Shown: positions 45,928-56,032, counted from the stretch's first letter. The stretch: 64,000 nucleotides of DNA from Colwellia psychrerythraea 34H (GCF_000012325.1 NC_003910.7:3038001-3102000), one strand, 5' to 3'. Notes: generated from the letters alone by a model not told the origin. Numbers and translations are program-made.

Positions 45928-48449
45928 GTGTTTTTCTCAACTATTTTAATGAAGTTTGTTAATGGAATAGATTTATTATTATCTTGCCACCACAATCGGT
46001 ATTTATTTGATTTTGTTTTTTGGTTATATTCAGCTAAAAAGAATGTCGCCTGATCCTCAAATGATGGAATTAACACCTCGGAACCAATAGATGAATTTAT
46101 ATGTAAAGATGGCCAAATATTACTATTATCAAGATAACTCTGAGAAATCCAAAATGGTTTAAAAGACTTGAGTCCTTTCTGTTTTCCCGCTAGCCTTTTT
46201 AAGAATTCGATATCTCCCTTGACAGCAAAAATGTACTTTCTATCAAGCATTAATTTAATGAATACAGACCATTTTAACTCAGATGTAAGATCCTGAGATT
46301 TGTCGTAATAAACACTGCAAACATTATCAAAAGAGATGTAATCATTTAAAGTGTTCGGCAGTAAGTGTGACGAACTATAATTATCAACAGAGACATCATC
46401 TCCTACTGTCGGCAGAAACCCTTCGCATGCTACACAACCTCCGCATGCTCTTTGAGGACTATTACCATTTACAGTGTAATACTTCACTAACTCTTTACAA
46501 ATAGGTTGTTCAAGAGACGTTATATTCTCAGATAAAGTTAGAAAGCCATTATCTTGAGTCTTCTTTTCTTTATTACGGTGTTTTTGAATATTGGTTTCCC
46601 AATATAAATTAGAGAGACATTGCTCATTAAGGATTAGAACTAAAATCTTGCTGTTATAGCCCTTCCAATACTCTTTTCGTTGGCTATTCCTTTCAAAATC
46701 ATTTAATTCACTGTCATCTTCAATTTCTGGCACATCATAAAAAATTCGGATTAAACCTGCACGCTGCATAAACAAAAGTGTTAACCAATTCCAGTCTTCA
46801 TTTCTATCACTCTGGTTGCTGAGTCCCTCATGATAATATGAAGTATCTAACAGATATAAATCTCCTTTTAAAACGGAATGAGAAGACACTTCAACTCGCC
46901 TATCCCACATACCTTTCCACTTTTTGAAACCTAACTCTGTAGATATGATTCTTTCACTATTAATTTTTTTGGCTTTAGCTAATTGTTTATTATAATAAAT
47001 AACTTCGGATGTTGCTGCTTCACCGTCTCGACCTGCTCGGCCAATCTCTTGATAATAACGATCGATATTATCAGGAATACAAGCATGAATAACACTTTTC
47101 ACATTCGACTTATCCATACCAACACCAAAGGCCGAGGTGGCAATAATTATATCTAAGTCATCTTTTTGCCACTGCTCAATTATCTTCTCTCTTGAGCGTA
47201 TATCAGTTTTACCGTTAAACAGGGCAATTCGATTCAGTCCTATAGCTTTCAAATGACAACTTAAGTCAATAGAATCCTGAACAAGTGTTGTATATAAAAT
47301 CAGTGGTTTGGGTAAAGCAATCACTCTCCCTACAACTGATTGAAGGTGGTTGTTCTCACCTTCATTCTTATAAGATGAACTAATTTCTGGACGTAAAAAA
47401 TTACCATTAACAACAATTGGTTTGTTATCGGATTCACAGTACAAAGTTGTTAAAGAACCTATATTGCTTTGAGTGAAAGTTGCCGACATAAGTATCGTTT
47501 TGAAAGGTGAATTGCTTACTTGCCTTAAAGACGCAACCAAAGCGCCAAAACGTTGAAATTCAGAGCGAAAATTGCTCCCCCATGTGTCAATTAAATGCGC
47601 TTCATCAATTATGATATTCGCAATAGAGTTTTGCTTAGCTAATCGGAATAATAAAGGTAGTAGGCTTCCAGTAACTGATTCTGGAGAGGTAAAAATTACT
47701 TTTTGCTTATCATTGTCAATATTATCCCTAATTTCAGATTTTTCGCCATCCGACAACTGTCCATGCCAAGCATAATTTTGAACAGAATCACTATCCGCTT
47801 TTTCAAGTAATTCTTTCGCTCTTTTACCTTGCTCTATAGCCAAACCGACAGTAGGAACAATAACTATTGTAAGCGCTTTACTTTTACTAAATAACATACA
47901 GGCATGAGCAACTAATGTTTTACCGCACCCAGTAGGTAAGTTAATAAAAAGAGTAGAGTCTTGAGGGCATGTTAAAGCAACCCTCACAGCCATCCTTTGC
48001 CCAGCACTAGAATACTGACTATAGTTTTGGTCTGATAACCTTGAAATTAAGGCTAAATCCATTTCTACCTTTTTCACTTTACGTTTTTGTTTCTGTTCGT
48101 AAACATCCATCAGCTTTTGACTAACTACTGGAGTTGATAAAGTAAGGAAGTTTGAACCAACTTGATAATTCAGCATAGCTTTGGCGCAGAGTACTCCCTC
48201 TTCACTAGATAAACGTCTAGGTATTGGAAAGTTATTGTGCTGGTTATCCAGCTCTTTTTGAGATGAATATAAGTAATCTTTAATTGATAAAAGCAAGTCC
48301 AATAAACTCGTGTTATCCCCATCAACTACTTTTTTTAATCTCTGTGCAAAATGGTTATCAGGATAATGGCTAATAACACTATCAACCGTATGATGTAAAT
48401 CCCTTAACTCAGTACCTGAAAACAATGAAGAAATAATTAGATTATTCAT
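45918..48449 (-). CDS. dpdF: DpdF, RecQ-like helicase
   Basis: This 843-residue superfamily 2 helicase of RecQ type has Walker A LPTGCGKTLVAHACM (GCGKT 174-178), DEAH box IIIDEAHLIDTWGS, ILMSATF, and the RecQ-typical ATSAFGVGMDKSNVKSVIH followed by PDNIDRYYQEIGRAGRDGE. A later Cys cluster (RACGGCVACEG near 670) may bind zinc, as in RecQ. It presumably unwinds or translocates on target DNA during restriction of unmodified DNA. It overlaps dpdE by one base and dpdG by 10. Confidence 0.92.
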   Translation of the reverse strand: MNNLIISSLFSGTELRDLHHTVDSVISHYPDNHFAQRLKKVVDGDNTSLLDLLLSIKDYLYSSQKELDNQHNNFPIPRRLSSEEGVLCAKAMLNYQVGSNFLTLSTPVVSQKLMDVYEQKQKRKVKKVEMDLALISRLSDQNYSQYSSAGQRMAVRVALTCPQDSTLFINLPTGCGKTLVAHACMLFSKSKALTIVIVPTVGLAIEQGKRAKELLEKADSDSVQNYAWHGQLSDGEKSEIRDNIDNDKQKVIFTSPESVTGSLLPLLFRLAKQNSIANIIIDEAHLIDTWGSNFRSEFQRFGALVASLRQVSNSPFKTILMSATFTQSNIGSLTTLYCESDNKPIVVNGNFLRPEISSSYKNEGENNHLQSVVGRVIALPKPLILYTTLVQDSIDLSCHLKAIGLNRIALFNGKTDIRSREKIIEQWQKDDLDIIIATSAFGVGMDKSNVKSVIHACIPDNIDRYYQEIGRAGRDGEAATSEVIYYNKQLAKAKKINSERIISTELGFKKWKGMWDRRVEVSSHSVLKGDLYLLDTSYYHEGLSNQSDRNEDWNWLTLLFMQRAGLIRIFYDVPEIEDDSELNDFERNSQRKEYWKGYNSKILVLILNEQCLSNLYWETNIQKHRNKEKKTQDNGFLTLSENITSLEQPICKELVKYYTVNGNSPQRACGGCVACEGFLPTVGDDVSVDNYSSSHLLPNTLNDYISFDNVCSVYYDKSQDLTSELKWSVFIKLMLDRKYIFAVKGDIEFLKRLAGKQKGLKSFKPFWISQSYLDNSNIWPSLHINSSIGSEVLIPSFEDQATFFLAEYNQKTKSNKYRLWWQDNNKSIPLTNFIKIVEKNTCL

Positions 48450-51400
48450 TACGATTTACCTATCAAAGTAACAGACCTCATAGTAGATAGATTGACGCCA
48501 AACTCTTCCCTTGAAGATAAATCATATTGTTGATTAAGTTCAGATTTTATTTTTTCTGTAGAGTCTGATGCTATACTCAACACTAAATCTCGCCATTCAT
48601 CTTTACTTAAAAATGAATCAACTGCATCCCACATATCTTGTTCAAAACCAACACTAATATTGTAATCCCTGTATAGGCCTTTAGTTAAATCACGTGACTT
48701 CTCATAGGGTTTATTCAGTATATTTACTAAAGCCTCTTTTGTTACTTCATTTCCCAACTCGTCTACCCAACGTTCTAAAATTTTAGGGGCAAGTTTTCGA
48801 TCGTTGTTCCTCTGACTAACTCTTGTATGGCAACCACTCTCTAATGTACAAATCCAGTTTAATTTAAAGAACGTTTTAGGCTCTTTAAGAGCTACATTAA
48901 TCTCTCTGATTATCGCATTTGATATACCTAAAGTGGTTTGTTGAGAAAATGAATAAACTGTATCAACAAAAGGTTGTCCATACCTAAATGGGTATGAACC
49001 AGTTTTCGCACTTTGGTCTCTAGATGCGCTCATGGGTTTAGTTGAAGGGTTTTTTAAACCGCTATCAAAGTCCATTCCTAAGATACAATGACTCACGAAG
49101 TCATCGACATTTAGGCGGGTTCGTCCTAATTGGTATTGAAAGACAAAGTTGTCATCCTCAGTCTTCCTATAATCAAATCTAAGACTCTTGTTAATCCACC
49201 CTTGCATCTCTTTACTTAAATCATCTGCATTTTCATCAACAATTCTTAATCTTTCTGAGAATGTTTTTATTTCAGAAAGATCTACTTGCATTCCATTCCA
49301 TACTTCCTGATCTGCAACTTTCTTTCTTTCTTTTGCAACTAAACCAGACTCTCCTTCTATTTCTTCTGAGAGTTTGTCTAATTGTGTATACCCCTGATGA
49401 ATAATACTTTCACAATAAGACTCTATTTTCTCATCCAATACCAATTGAATACTTGAGCAATTTTGATTAAAAACACCTATATCAGTTTTTAGTAACTGAG
49501 CCCAAGAACCATAAAATCCCTCACGACAAGGAGTAAGTACTAGGTTCTCAACAGGAAGAACTCCTATACTACTTGCACTGTATCTATTTAAACGACCGAT
49601 TCTTTGTTCAATTCTCATTACCGTTCTAGGTAAACTATAATGGATAGCTAGACGGCATTTTCCTTGTAGGTTTAGACCATCCTCTCCTGACTGGTCACAT
49701 ATCAGAACATTATATTGAGGTGAAATATTGAAACCTGGAAGTTTGCCATCAATGTGTCTTTCAACTGAAGGCAAGTTTTGTTCAATAAACTTATAGACAT
49801 TATCTGCTACAGTTTTATCCCCACAAAAAACGACAATTTTACCATCCGTGTTTTTTTCCAACCATGATGTAATCTCTTCCAGTAATAATTCATCTTTATT
49901 GGATTGCTCAACATGACCCATTTCAATCATTGTTGTCAAAATCAGTTTTTCTTCATTTGTAATAGTGTTATTAGATGCCAATACAGCCTCTGCCTTTGCT
50001 ACAAGTGAAGAGGGAGATATAAGTAAAGCATCTAACCATTGGAAATAGTTTTCACGTGTAATTCCGGCAAAATTTTGATCTCCGTGTATTAAAGAATTTC
50101 GGTAATCATCTAATTGCTCATCTAAAGAAACAAATTCATCGCCTATCTGCCATGATGATGTATTACAATCCCCTAACCCTGGGAATATTTGCTCGATATA
50201 GCTATTTTTACTTCCTCTTCTGTTTCTTATAAAACGCTGGAATAATCTATACTTATCCCCAAAGTAATCTTGTAATGCCTTTACAGCCAACTTACGTTGA
50301 TTTTCATCTTTTTCTTCAGAAAAGTAATCAATATGAGGTTTAAGATTAGCGATTAAAAAATTTAATTCATCATCTTTAAAATCAAAACTCTCAACCTGTT
50401 CTACTATACCCTCCAGAGTGAAATCATCACTTTCCGGCACTAGTGCACCATATATTCCTGAATATTTTTCTCTTTCTTCAATCTTGTTATTAAATGATGA
50501 TATTCCATCATCATTTAATTGATAAGAATCGGGATTCAAGCAATGAAGCATAGCCAAGAAGTTTTTGGTATTCCCTGTTATAGGTGTACCTGACAGAACG
50601 ATTGTCGAAATAGAATTATGGCAAGCTGATGCTATTTGGGAAAATACACCTTTATTGTCGTCACCCCAAGCAAACGAACCCAACTGGTGACCTTCATCTA
50701 TAACAACCATTGTAGGTTTTTTAGTAATAAACTTACTTGTCAAAATATCTTGAAAACTTCCTATAAAGACTTTTTGATCTTCTTCATCAAGATCCTCATC
50801 CATAACATCTTCTAAATGAAATTTCTGACTCATTTCACCTCGCCATTGCTGAACAAGAGAAGGAGGGGTTAAAATGAGAACACAAGCCTTGTCTGTGTAT
50901 TCTAATATATGTTCACGAACAAGAAATCCAGCTTCAATAGTTTTACCTAACCCTACTTCATCACCAAGAAGGTACTTCTGTACATTATCATTCAAGACTT
51001 GTAGAACTACGGATAGTTGATGTATTTCTAAATTAACAGCACTACTAGGGATTGAGGATATTGAGGAACATGAAGCTCTTTGATTTAAGTAGGAGTTAAA
51101 AAAGGATGTACGATCATTGATGTACATAGGAGAAGTTGTAGCTCTTCCAGCTAAGAAGTTGGCTGGGCAGAATTGAGAGCCTTCTAATAGGTTGGGTACA
51201 AAAACTTCCTCCAAAGGAACTACATCGGAGTCGTTATAGTTATATTTAATTAAGTGTTCATCATTAGGCCTTTGCCCATCATAAAAGCCTGCTCGCCAGT
51301 TCTCTGACTTCCCAACTTTACAATAAACCACCGTTTGCTCGAACAATTTTGATTTACCAATAAGCTCGGAACCTGCAACTTCAATTGGATTTGAAATTGG

Positions 51401-51523
51401 AGATAGCGGAGAAGTAAAGAACCCCACTATTGCACTTTTTTTCTCACTGGAAATAGAGACTACTTTACCGACGCCTTTGAAAGCGCTCTCACTTTCAACT
51501 AAAGAACCTACACCTATCTTCAC
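48449..51523 (-). CDS. dpdE: DpdE, SNF2-type helicase/translocase
   Basis: This 1024-residue SNF2/RapA-like ATPase is the first gene of the dpdE-F-G-H-I-J-K-D operon. It has an N-terminal beta-rich domain, Walker A LLGDEVGLGKTIEAG (187-195), DEGH box VVIDEGHQLGS, LSGTPITGN, and the C-terminal domain with LICDQSGEDGLNLQGK and RTVMRIEQRIGRLNRYS. Such enzymes translocate on duplex DNA without full unwinding. dpdE was reported as required for the restriction-like phenotype. A 221-base gap to queE upstream should hold the operon promoter. Confidence 0.92.
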   Translation of the reverse strand: MKIGVGSLVESESAFKGVGKVVSISSEKKSAIVGFFTSPLSPISNPIEVAGSELIGKSKLFEQTVVYCKVGKSENWRAGFYDGQRPNDEHLIKYNYNDSDVVPLEEVFVPNLLEGSQFCPANFLAGRATTSPMYINDRTSFFNSYLNQRASCSSISSIPSSAVNLEIHQLSVVLQVLNDNVQKYLLGDEVGLGKTIEAGFLVREHILEYTDKACVLILTPPSLVQQWRGEMSQKFHLEDVMDEDLDEEDQKVFIGSFQDILTSKFITKKPTMVVIDEGHQLGSFAWGDDNKGVFSQIASACHNSISTIVLSGTPITGNTKNFLAMLHCLNPDSYQLNDDGISSFNNKIEEREKYSGIYGALVPESDDFTLEGIVEQVESFDFKDDELNFLIANLKPHIDYFSEEKDENQRKLAVKALQDYFGDKYRLFQRFIRNRRGSKNSYIEQIFPGLGDCNTSSWQIGDEFVSLDEQLDDYRNSLIHGDQNFAGITRENYFQWLDALLISPSSLVAKAEAVLASNNTITNEEKLILTTMIEMGHVEQSNKDELLLEEITSWLEKNTDGKIVVFCGDKTVADNVYKFIEQNLPSVERHIDGKLPGFNISPQYNVLICDQSGEDGLNLQGKCRLAIHYSLPRTVMRIEQRIGRLNRYSASSIGVLPVENLVLTPCREGFYGSWAQLLKTDIGVFNQNCSSIQLVLDEKIESYCESIIHQGYTQLDKLSEEIEGESGLVAKERKKVADQEVWNGMQVDLSEIKTFSERLRIVDENADDLSKEMQGWINKSLRFDYRKTEDDNFVFQYQLGRTRLNVDDFVSHCILGMDFDSGLKNPSTKPMSASRDQSAKTGSYPFRYGQPFVDTVYSFSQQTTLGISNAIIREINVALKEPKTFFKLNWICTLESGCHTRVSQRNNDRKLAPKILERWVDELGNEVTKEALVNILNKPYEKSRDLTKGLYRDYNISVGFEQDMWDAVDSFLSKDEWRDLVLSIASDSTEKIKSELNQQYDLSSREEFGVNLSTMRSVTLIGKS

Positions 51524-51744
51524 TATTTACTCCTTGTGATAATCAAAAATGACCTGGGTTCTAATACCCTATATATGAAATTATTTTAATTAAAACTAAG
51601 CAAAGATATTGTAAATAAATGTACTATTGACACATCCATGCTCTAAAAAAACCATTCCATAACAAACAATTACACTTTATTTGTACAAGCAGACTATATT
51701 ATATTCATGTTGTAAACAAGTTGTTCTATATCAAATAATTGAAG

Positions 51745-52425
51745 CTATTCAATACCTATATATTTATGTACTTGAACAGATAACCTCCAATTGTTTTCAA
51801 TACATGATCTAATAGCTAGTTCTGTCGCTCTCTTCTTTTGACTTATTGGTTGGATATAAATCTGTTTATTCTCAATTTCATGTTCATTTAGTAAAGCTTT
51901 TAAGTCATCTATATGTTGCTCCGTTGCAACAGGATGCTTTATTTCATCAGCCCTTAAAAGGGCTGACTTCAATACCTTAAAGCCCCCTTTCATGTTTACC
52001 TTGGGAGATACGGTTACCCAACATTTTTTTGAGACTTGGATTTCAAAAGTACCCGATGTTTCAACTTGGCAACTATAACCTAGAGCTTCAAAATTTTGAC
52101 AGAGTGGTTTCAAGTCATACATACATGGTTCACCGCCTGTTATCACTATGTGTTTAGCTTGATAACCTTCAGAAAGAAATAGTTCTTTTAGTTGAACGAT
52201 TGTAAATATGCCCCAACTATCATTTTCTGATTTTTTGGAAACTATATTATTTTGTGCTACTTCCTGCTCTAGTGATACTTCCCAAGTGTGTTTAGTATCA
52301 CACCAGGAACACCCTACAGGGCAACCTTGTAATCTTATAAAGATCGATGGTTGACCAGTAAAAGAGCCTTCACCTTGGAGGGTTTCAAATATTTCGTTTA
52401 TTTTATAAGTGGTTTCTAAATTCAT
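51745..52425 (-). CDS. queE: 7-carboxy-7-deazaguanine synthase (radical SAM)
   Basis: QueE rearranges 6-carboxytetrahydropterin to 7-carboxy-7-deazaguanine, the third step to preQ0. The protein has the radical-SAM cluster motif LQGCPVGCSWCDTKHTW near residue 33 (C-x3-C-x2-C), EIFETLQGEGSFTGQPS before it, and VITGGEPCMY for SAM binding. The frame extends to a GTG at 52449, but homologues begin at the residue equivalent to ATG 52425 (MNLETTYKINEIF), giving 226 residues. With FolE, QueD and QueC it completes a preQ0 pathway inside the island. It lies upstream of dpdE on the same strand. Confidence 0.95.
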   Translation of the reverse strand: MNLETTYKINEIFETLQGEGSFTGQPSIFIRLQGCPVGCSWCDTKHTWEVSLEQEVAQNNIVSKKSENDSWGIFTIVQLKELFLSEGYQAKHIVITGGEPCMYDLKPLCQNFEALGYSCQVETSGTFEIQVSKKCWVTVSPKVNMKGGFKVLKSALLRADEIKHPVATEQHIDDLKALLNEHEIENKQIYIQPISQKKRATELAIRSCIENNWRLSVQVHKYIGIE

Positions 52426-52616
52426 AAGTTCTTCTAAGTGGATAACCACTCCTGCTTGAGATGTTATTTTTTAAAAATATTTAGCCATTTACAGATCGAT
52501 AAAATCATCTGTAAATGGCTAAAGGAATTTAAGTAGTCATATAGAAATATTATAATATAATCCACCGCCCTTCTAAATAACCTATTATCCCCCCAAAAAA
52601 AATAAACGACAAAGTG

Positions 52617-52836
52617 TTAATTAACCAGGTAATAACAACCATCATACTTAAACGGTTAAATTTATCTTTGATGTTTTTTCAATTTTATCTACCATTCACT
52701 ATTAAACCTCACGTACTTCATATGCAATTGCCAGTTCCCTTAAAAAGATATAAATAGGAAAGCGTCCTTCTGCCATAATTTTTGAGCGGTATAATCCTGT
52801 TAATTGTTTAACTTCTACGTGTCTAATTAATCTTAT
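52617..52836 (-). pseudogene. Decayed duplicate of the AlpA-type regulator
   Basis: Translation of the minus strand gives RLIRHVEVKQLTG and MAEGRFPIYIFL, clearly parallel to the intact AlpA gene at 53771-54082 (RLIRLKEVMSISG, MEEGRFPMSISL). The ATG of the intact gene is ATA here (52836-52834). The frame stops early after EVREV. Beyond the stop, DNA matching the 3' end of the intact gene (52617-52680, ending at ACCTGGTTAATTAA) is preserved with the middle deleted. The frame reads open to 52887, but that extension is not homologous. Confidence 0.75.
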
Positions 52837-53113
52837 TTTGAATTCCTGTAAATTAATCAAAATATGAGGTGACTCATTAAAAACCAATAAATTAATTATC
52901 GCGCGTACTTTGTAACGTATTAATTGTATTTATAAATAACCCATCAAACAGCATTGAAAATAATTTCACATATATATTACCCCTCTGCATGTACGTTAAA
53001 TAATACAAAGATGCTCTATTCAGAGTAATTTAAAATGAGATGAATCGCCTAATACAAGGGGATTTTAGGTTTATCGTTCTGCTTAACTTTCACACAATAA
53101 AATCGAGAAACTT

Positions 53114-53563
53114 ATGAAACTGAACTTTAACAAGTCACAGGGATTTACCCTACCCGTAACACTCTATTCATTGCTGAATATAACATTAACCACACTTGTT
53201 AGTGATAAAGACCTAGTCCATATAGCTAACGCCAATGCAATCACCTTCAACTTTAGAAATGAAAATTATTCAGCGAGTAATGGAGGTTATCACCCCGTAG
53301 AAATACGCATTGAAAAAGAAGTCGATACTAATGGCTCTGAACAATGGCACTTTAACTACATCACTGATTTTTCTTATCAGGGTAATACCTACCCTGAGTT
53401 AGTCAAAGAAGTTGACGTCTGCTTTGCTAAGATACAAGTTTATAGCCTGTACGGTGGGTGGTTGAATGATCGGGAGGCTAAGTCGTTGTTAAAACTATTT
53501 ATCGATAACTTCATTCATTGCTTTGATATGGGTGTGTACAAAGCATGTATCTCAACTGATTAG
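53114..53563 (+). CDS. DUF2787-family protein, copy 1
   Basis: The 149-residue protein is of a family common on mobile islands of Vibrio, Shewanella and Colwellia, with no known function. It is paralogous to the protein at 54908-55342. Shared segments are MKLNF-K-QG at the start, AITFNFR, GGYHPVEIR, YITDFSYQG, YPELVKEVDVCF and VYSLYGG. It is probably cytoplasmic with mixed strands. It is flanked by the decayed and intact alpA copies, which suggests one ancestral alpA-DUF2787 unit was duplicated. The 220-base gap before it holds no other gene. Confidence 0.85.
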   Translation: MKLNFNKSQGFTLPVTLYSLLNITLTTLVSDKDLVHIANANAITFNFRNENYSASNGGYHPVEIRIEKEVDTNGSEQWHFNYITDFSYQGNTYPELVKEVDVCFAKIQVYSLYGGWLNDREAKSLLKLFIDNFIHCFDMGVYKACISTD

Positions 53564-53770
53564 TGCATGTTGTAGTGGTATAGTTAATTTGGCCACTTAC
53601 AACATCGATTTGTTCTTCGTATATCATGTTTACTTTCCGTTAAGTTTGATGATATTCAGGATGCTCGTTTACTCATCAAGGAATCAAAAAGGAAAACGCT
53701 ATCGAGTATAGTGCTTAATACTAAAACCATTTTACTAGATGATTTAAACTAGCAATAAATCTTATGCTTT

Positions 53771-54082
53771 TTACTTAGCTTGCTTATAAACCTGCATTAA
53801 CCAGGTAATAGCCTCATTTATACTTAACAGGCTAAACTTATCATTAATGTATTTGGTTACATCTATTTCAGAAACTTTCCCCTGCTGTTTTGGCTCAACA
53901 AGTTTATTACGCCCTTCTATTTTATCTAATACCCATTCTTCAACCTCACTTACTTCCCATGCAATTGCCCTTTCACCTAAAGAAATAGACATAGGAAAGC
54001 GTCCTTCTTCCATAAATTTGTAAATAGATGAACGACCTAAGCCACTGATACTCATGACTTCTTTTAATCTAATTAATCTCAT
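53771..54082 (-). CDS. AlpA-family transcriptional regulator
   Basis: The 103-residue protein begins with the AlpA/MerR-like helix-turn-helix RLIRLKEVMSISGLGRSSIYKFMEEGRFPMSI, the family marker (read in two parts: SISGLGRSSIYKFM and EEGRFPMSI), then AIAWEVSEVEEWV. Members of this group activate excision genes in P4-like islands. Family members have 60-90 residues; here an added C-terminal tail of about 40 residues is shared in remnant form with the decayed copy at 52617-52836. It is divergent from radC. Confidence 0.88.
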   Translation of the reverse strand: MRLIRLKEVMSISGLGRSSIYKFMEEGRFPMSISLGERAIAWEVSEVEEWVLDKIEGRNKLVEPKQQGKVSEIDVTKYINDKFSLLSINEAITWLMQVYKQAK

Positions 54083-54248
54083 TTTGTTGTTCCTCAGTAT
54101 TGATTCACAACATGGGTAAAGCCAATAAAAATTAATTATCCGATTAAAAACCTAGCTTTGTTACCTCGCACAGCAACGTCATTCCAAAATATTACAGACC
54201 TATATCATCTCTTTGCATTACTACATAAATACATTCAAGGGGCTGAAT

Positions 54249-54725
54249 ATGAATGACAACAATGACAAGGTTTATATTAGTGATAAGCCAATGACAGAAA
54301 ATCAGATACTGGACGCTGCAGCAGAAATACTAGCGTGTAAATACGTACGTAAGGATGCTTTTACCAGCAGCCAAGCGACTAAGGACTTCCTTCGATTTAA
54401 ACTAGCCAATAAAGAACATGAAATTTTTGCTGTAATGCTATTAGATAACCAACATCAGATGATAGATTTTGTTGAATTGTTCAGGGGGACTATAGATGCA
54501 AGCGCGGTATACCCACGAGAAGTAGTTAAAACGGTATTACTTGAGAACGCCGCTGCTGTTATTTTAACGCATAACCACCCAAGCGGGCTCAACTCCCCTT
54601 CTATAGCTGACAAGGATATAACCAAGAGATTGCAAGAGGCATTAGCGTTAATTGATGTAAGAGTACTGGACCATATAATCATTGGTGAAGGCACTTATTC
54701 ATTTGCTGAAAATGGTCTACTTTAA
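54249..54725 (+). CDS. radC: RadC/JAB-domain protein
   Basis: RadC-like proteins carry a JAB1/MPN metal site; biological role is uncertain, and they are frequent on mobile islands. The motif is intact: ILTHNHPSGLNSPSIADKD (HxHP...SxxD) and an upstream Glu in VELFRGTIDAS. The frame is open to 54213, but AAGGGG at 54237-54242 lies 6 bases before ATG 54249, giving 158 residues, the standard length for island RadC. It is followed by a second DUF2787 gene. Confidence 0.93.
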   Translation: MNDNNDKVYISDKPMTENQILDAAAEILACKYVRKDAFTSSQATKDFLRFKLANKEHEIFAVMLLDNQHQMIDFVELFRGTIDASAVYPREVVKTVLLENAAAVILTHNHPSGLNSPSIADKDITKRLQEALALIDVRVLDHIIIGEGTYSFAENGLL

Positions 54726-54907
54726 TTTTAAAACTCACGAAATCGAGGCGTTCAGCTAGAGAGCGTCACGCCCCATAAATAGGGTCATATCCCCATGGCT
54801 AGTGGGTATTTAAATTTTAGTACTTATAAAACAACCCGCATATTGAGGCAGGTAACTAGACTGCCTCAATTAACTTTATAACCACCATCAACAATAAGCT
54901 TAATACC

Positions 54908-55342
54908 ATGAAACTGAACTTTAAAAAGCCTCAGGGCTTAACCCTGCCGGTAAAACTATTTAAGTTACTGAATGCTGAAATAGTTAAATCCGCAATAGCT
55001 ATAGCATCACACAACGCCCTTACATTTAATTTTAGGGATACGGATTACAGCGCCATCTCTGGCGGCTATCACCCCGTGGAAATCAGAGTAGAAAGAATAG
55101 GTAATAATCACAAACCCGATTACTGGCAACTGGTTTACATAACCGACTTTTCCTATCAAGGAGCACCCTACCCAGAGCTAGTAAAAGAGGTTGACGTTTG
55201 CTTCGTAAACCAGCGAGTGTATAGCTTGTACGGTGGCAATCTAAGCAATTATCAGGGTCAAGCACTCTTAAGCCTATTCATATCTAACTTCATTGAATAT
55301 CACACCATGGACACTTATGAGGTATCCATTAGTTTCGACTAA
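54908..55342 (+). CDS. DUF2787-family protein, copy 2
   Basis: The 144-residue paralogue of the protein at 53114-53563 shares the same conserved segments (ALTFNFRD, GGYHPVEIR, YITDFSYQG, YPELVKEVDVCF, VYSLYGG). The variable region between them and the C terminus (TYEVSISFD) differ. Like copy 1 it lies next to an alpA/radC unit, which is typical of backbone genes in this type of island. Function is unknown. Confidence 0.85.
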   Translation: MKLNFKKPQGLTLPVKLFKLLNAEIVKSAIAIASHNALTFNFRDTDYSAISGGYHPVEIRVERIGNNHKPDYWQLVYITDFSYQGAPYPELVKEVDVCFVNQRVYSLYGGNLSNYQGQALLSLFISNFIEYHTMDTYEVSISFD

Positions 55343-55392
55343 TCGTAAGCAACATCATCAACAAAACTCTACCCAATATAAGAGGATTTATT

Positions 55393-55953
55393 ATGGCTGA
55401 AGTACAAGCAGTAAAAGATTTAGACACAGTAAGGCTTATAAGTCACTTACTAGAAAGGCGATATTCAAAGCAAATGAGGTTTGTTTGGGAGGTGGGTATA
55501 AATTTAGCATTACGCGTATCTGACTTGCTATCGATTAAGTTTACTGATTTCACAGATGGACGACTGATTATTAAAGAAGGAAAAACCGGAAAGCGAGCTG
55601 AGATTAAAGTTAATCCCAAAACACAGATGTTAATTAACGATATTCAATTACAACATCCACACCATGTGTATTTATTCCAATCTTATCGTAACCAAAGAGC
55701 AATCAATGGTCCTGCAAGACCATTAACAAGAAGATCTGTATCCAAAGCTTTTGAATTAGTCAGTGAAGAGTTAAATATTCATATCAACAGTCACAGTATG
55801 CGTAAGACACGCGGATATCACCTATATAAGAAAACTAATGACATTGCCCGTGTGATGGTAATGCTAAGACATAGTTCCGAGAGTACAACACTTAGGTATA
55901 TCGGTATAACCCAGGAGGATGTCGATAGGGACTTTACAGAACTAGAGCTTTGA
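55393..55953 (+). CDS. Small tyrosine recombinase (catalytic domain only)
   Basis: The 186-residue protein has the tyrosine recombinase catalytic core without an N-terminal DNA-binding domain. Catalytic residues are visible: Arg in NLALRVSDLLSIK near residue 41, Lys in KEGKTGKRAEIK, His-x-x-Arg in NSHSMRKTRGYH near 136, His in MLRHSSESTTLRYIG and the Tyr in RYIG near 171. Similar stand-alone cores occur in Vibrio and Alteromonas islands and resemble FimB/E-type recombinases. GGATTTATT precedes the ATG. A role in inversion or resolution of the island is possible; it is unlikely to be the main integrase. Confidence 0.88.
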   Translation: MAEVQAVKDLDTVRLISHLLERRYSKQMRFVWEVGINLALRVSDLLSIKFTDFTDGRLIIKEGKTGKRAEIKVNPKTQMLINDIQLQHPHHVYLFQSYRNQRAINGPARPLTRRSVSKAFELVSEELNIHINSHSMRKTRGYHLYKKTNDIARVMVMLRHSSESTTLRYIGITQEDVDRDFTELEL

Positions 55954-56032
55954 TAATTATCAACTACGGATTAATACAACATCACTAACTAGGTGCTATT
56001 AACGTACCTTTCATTTAACCACAGGAGAAAGT

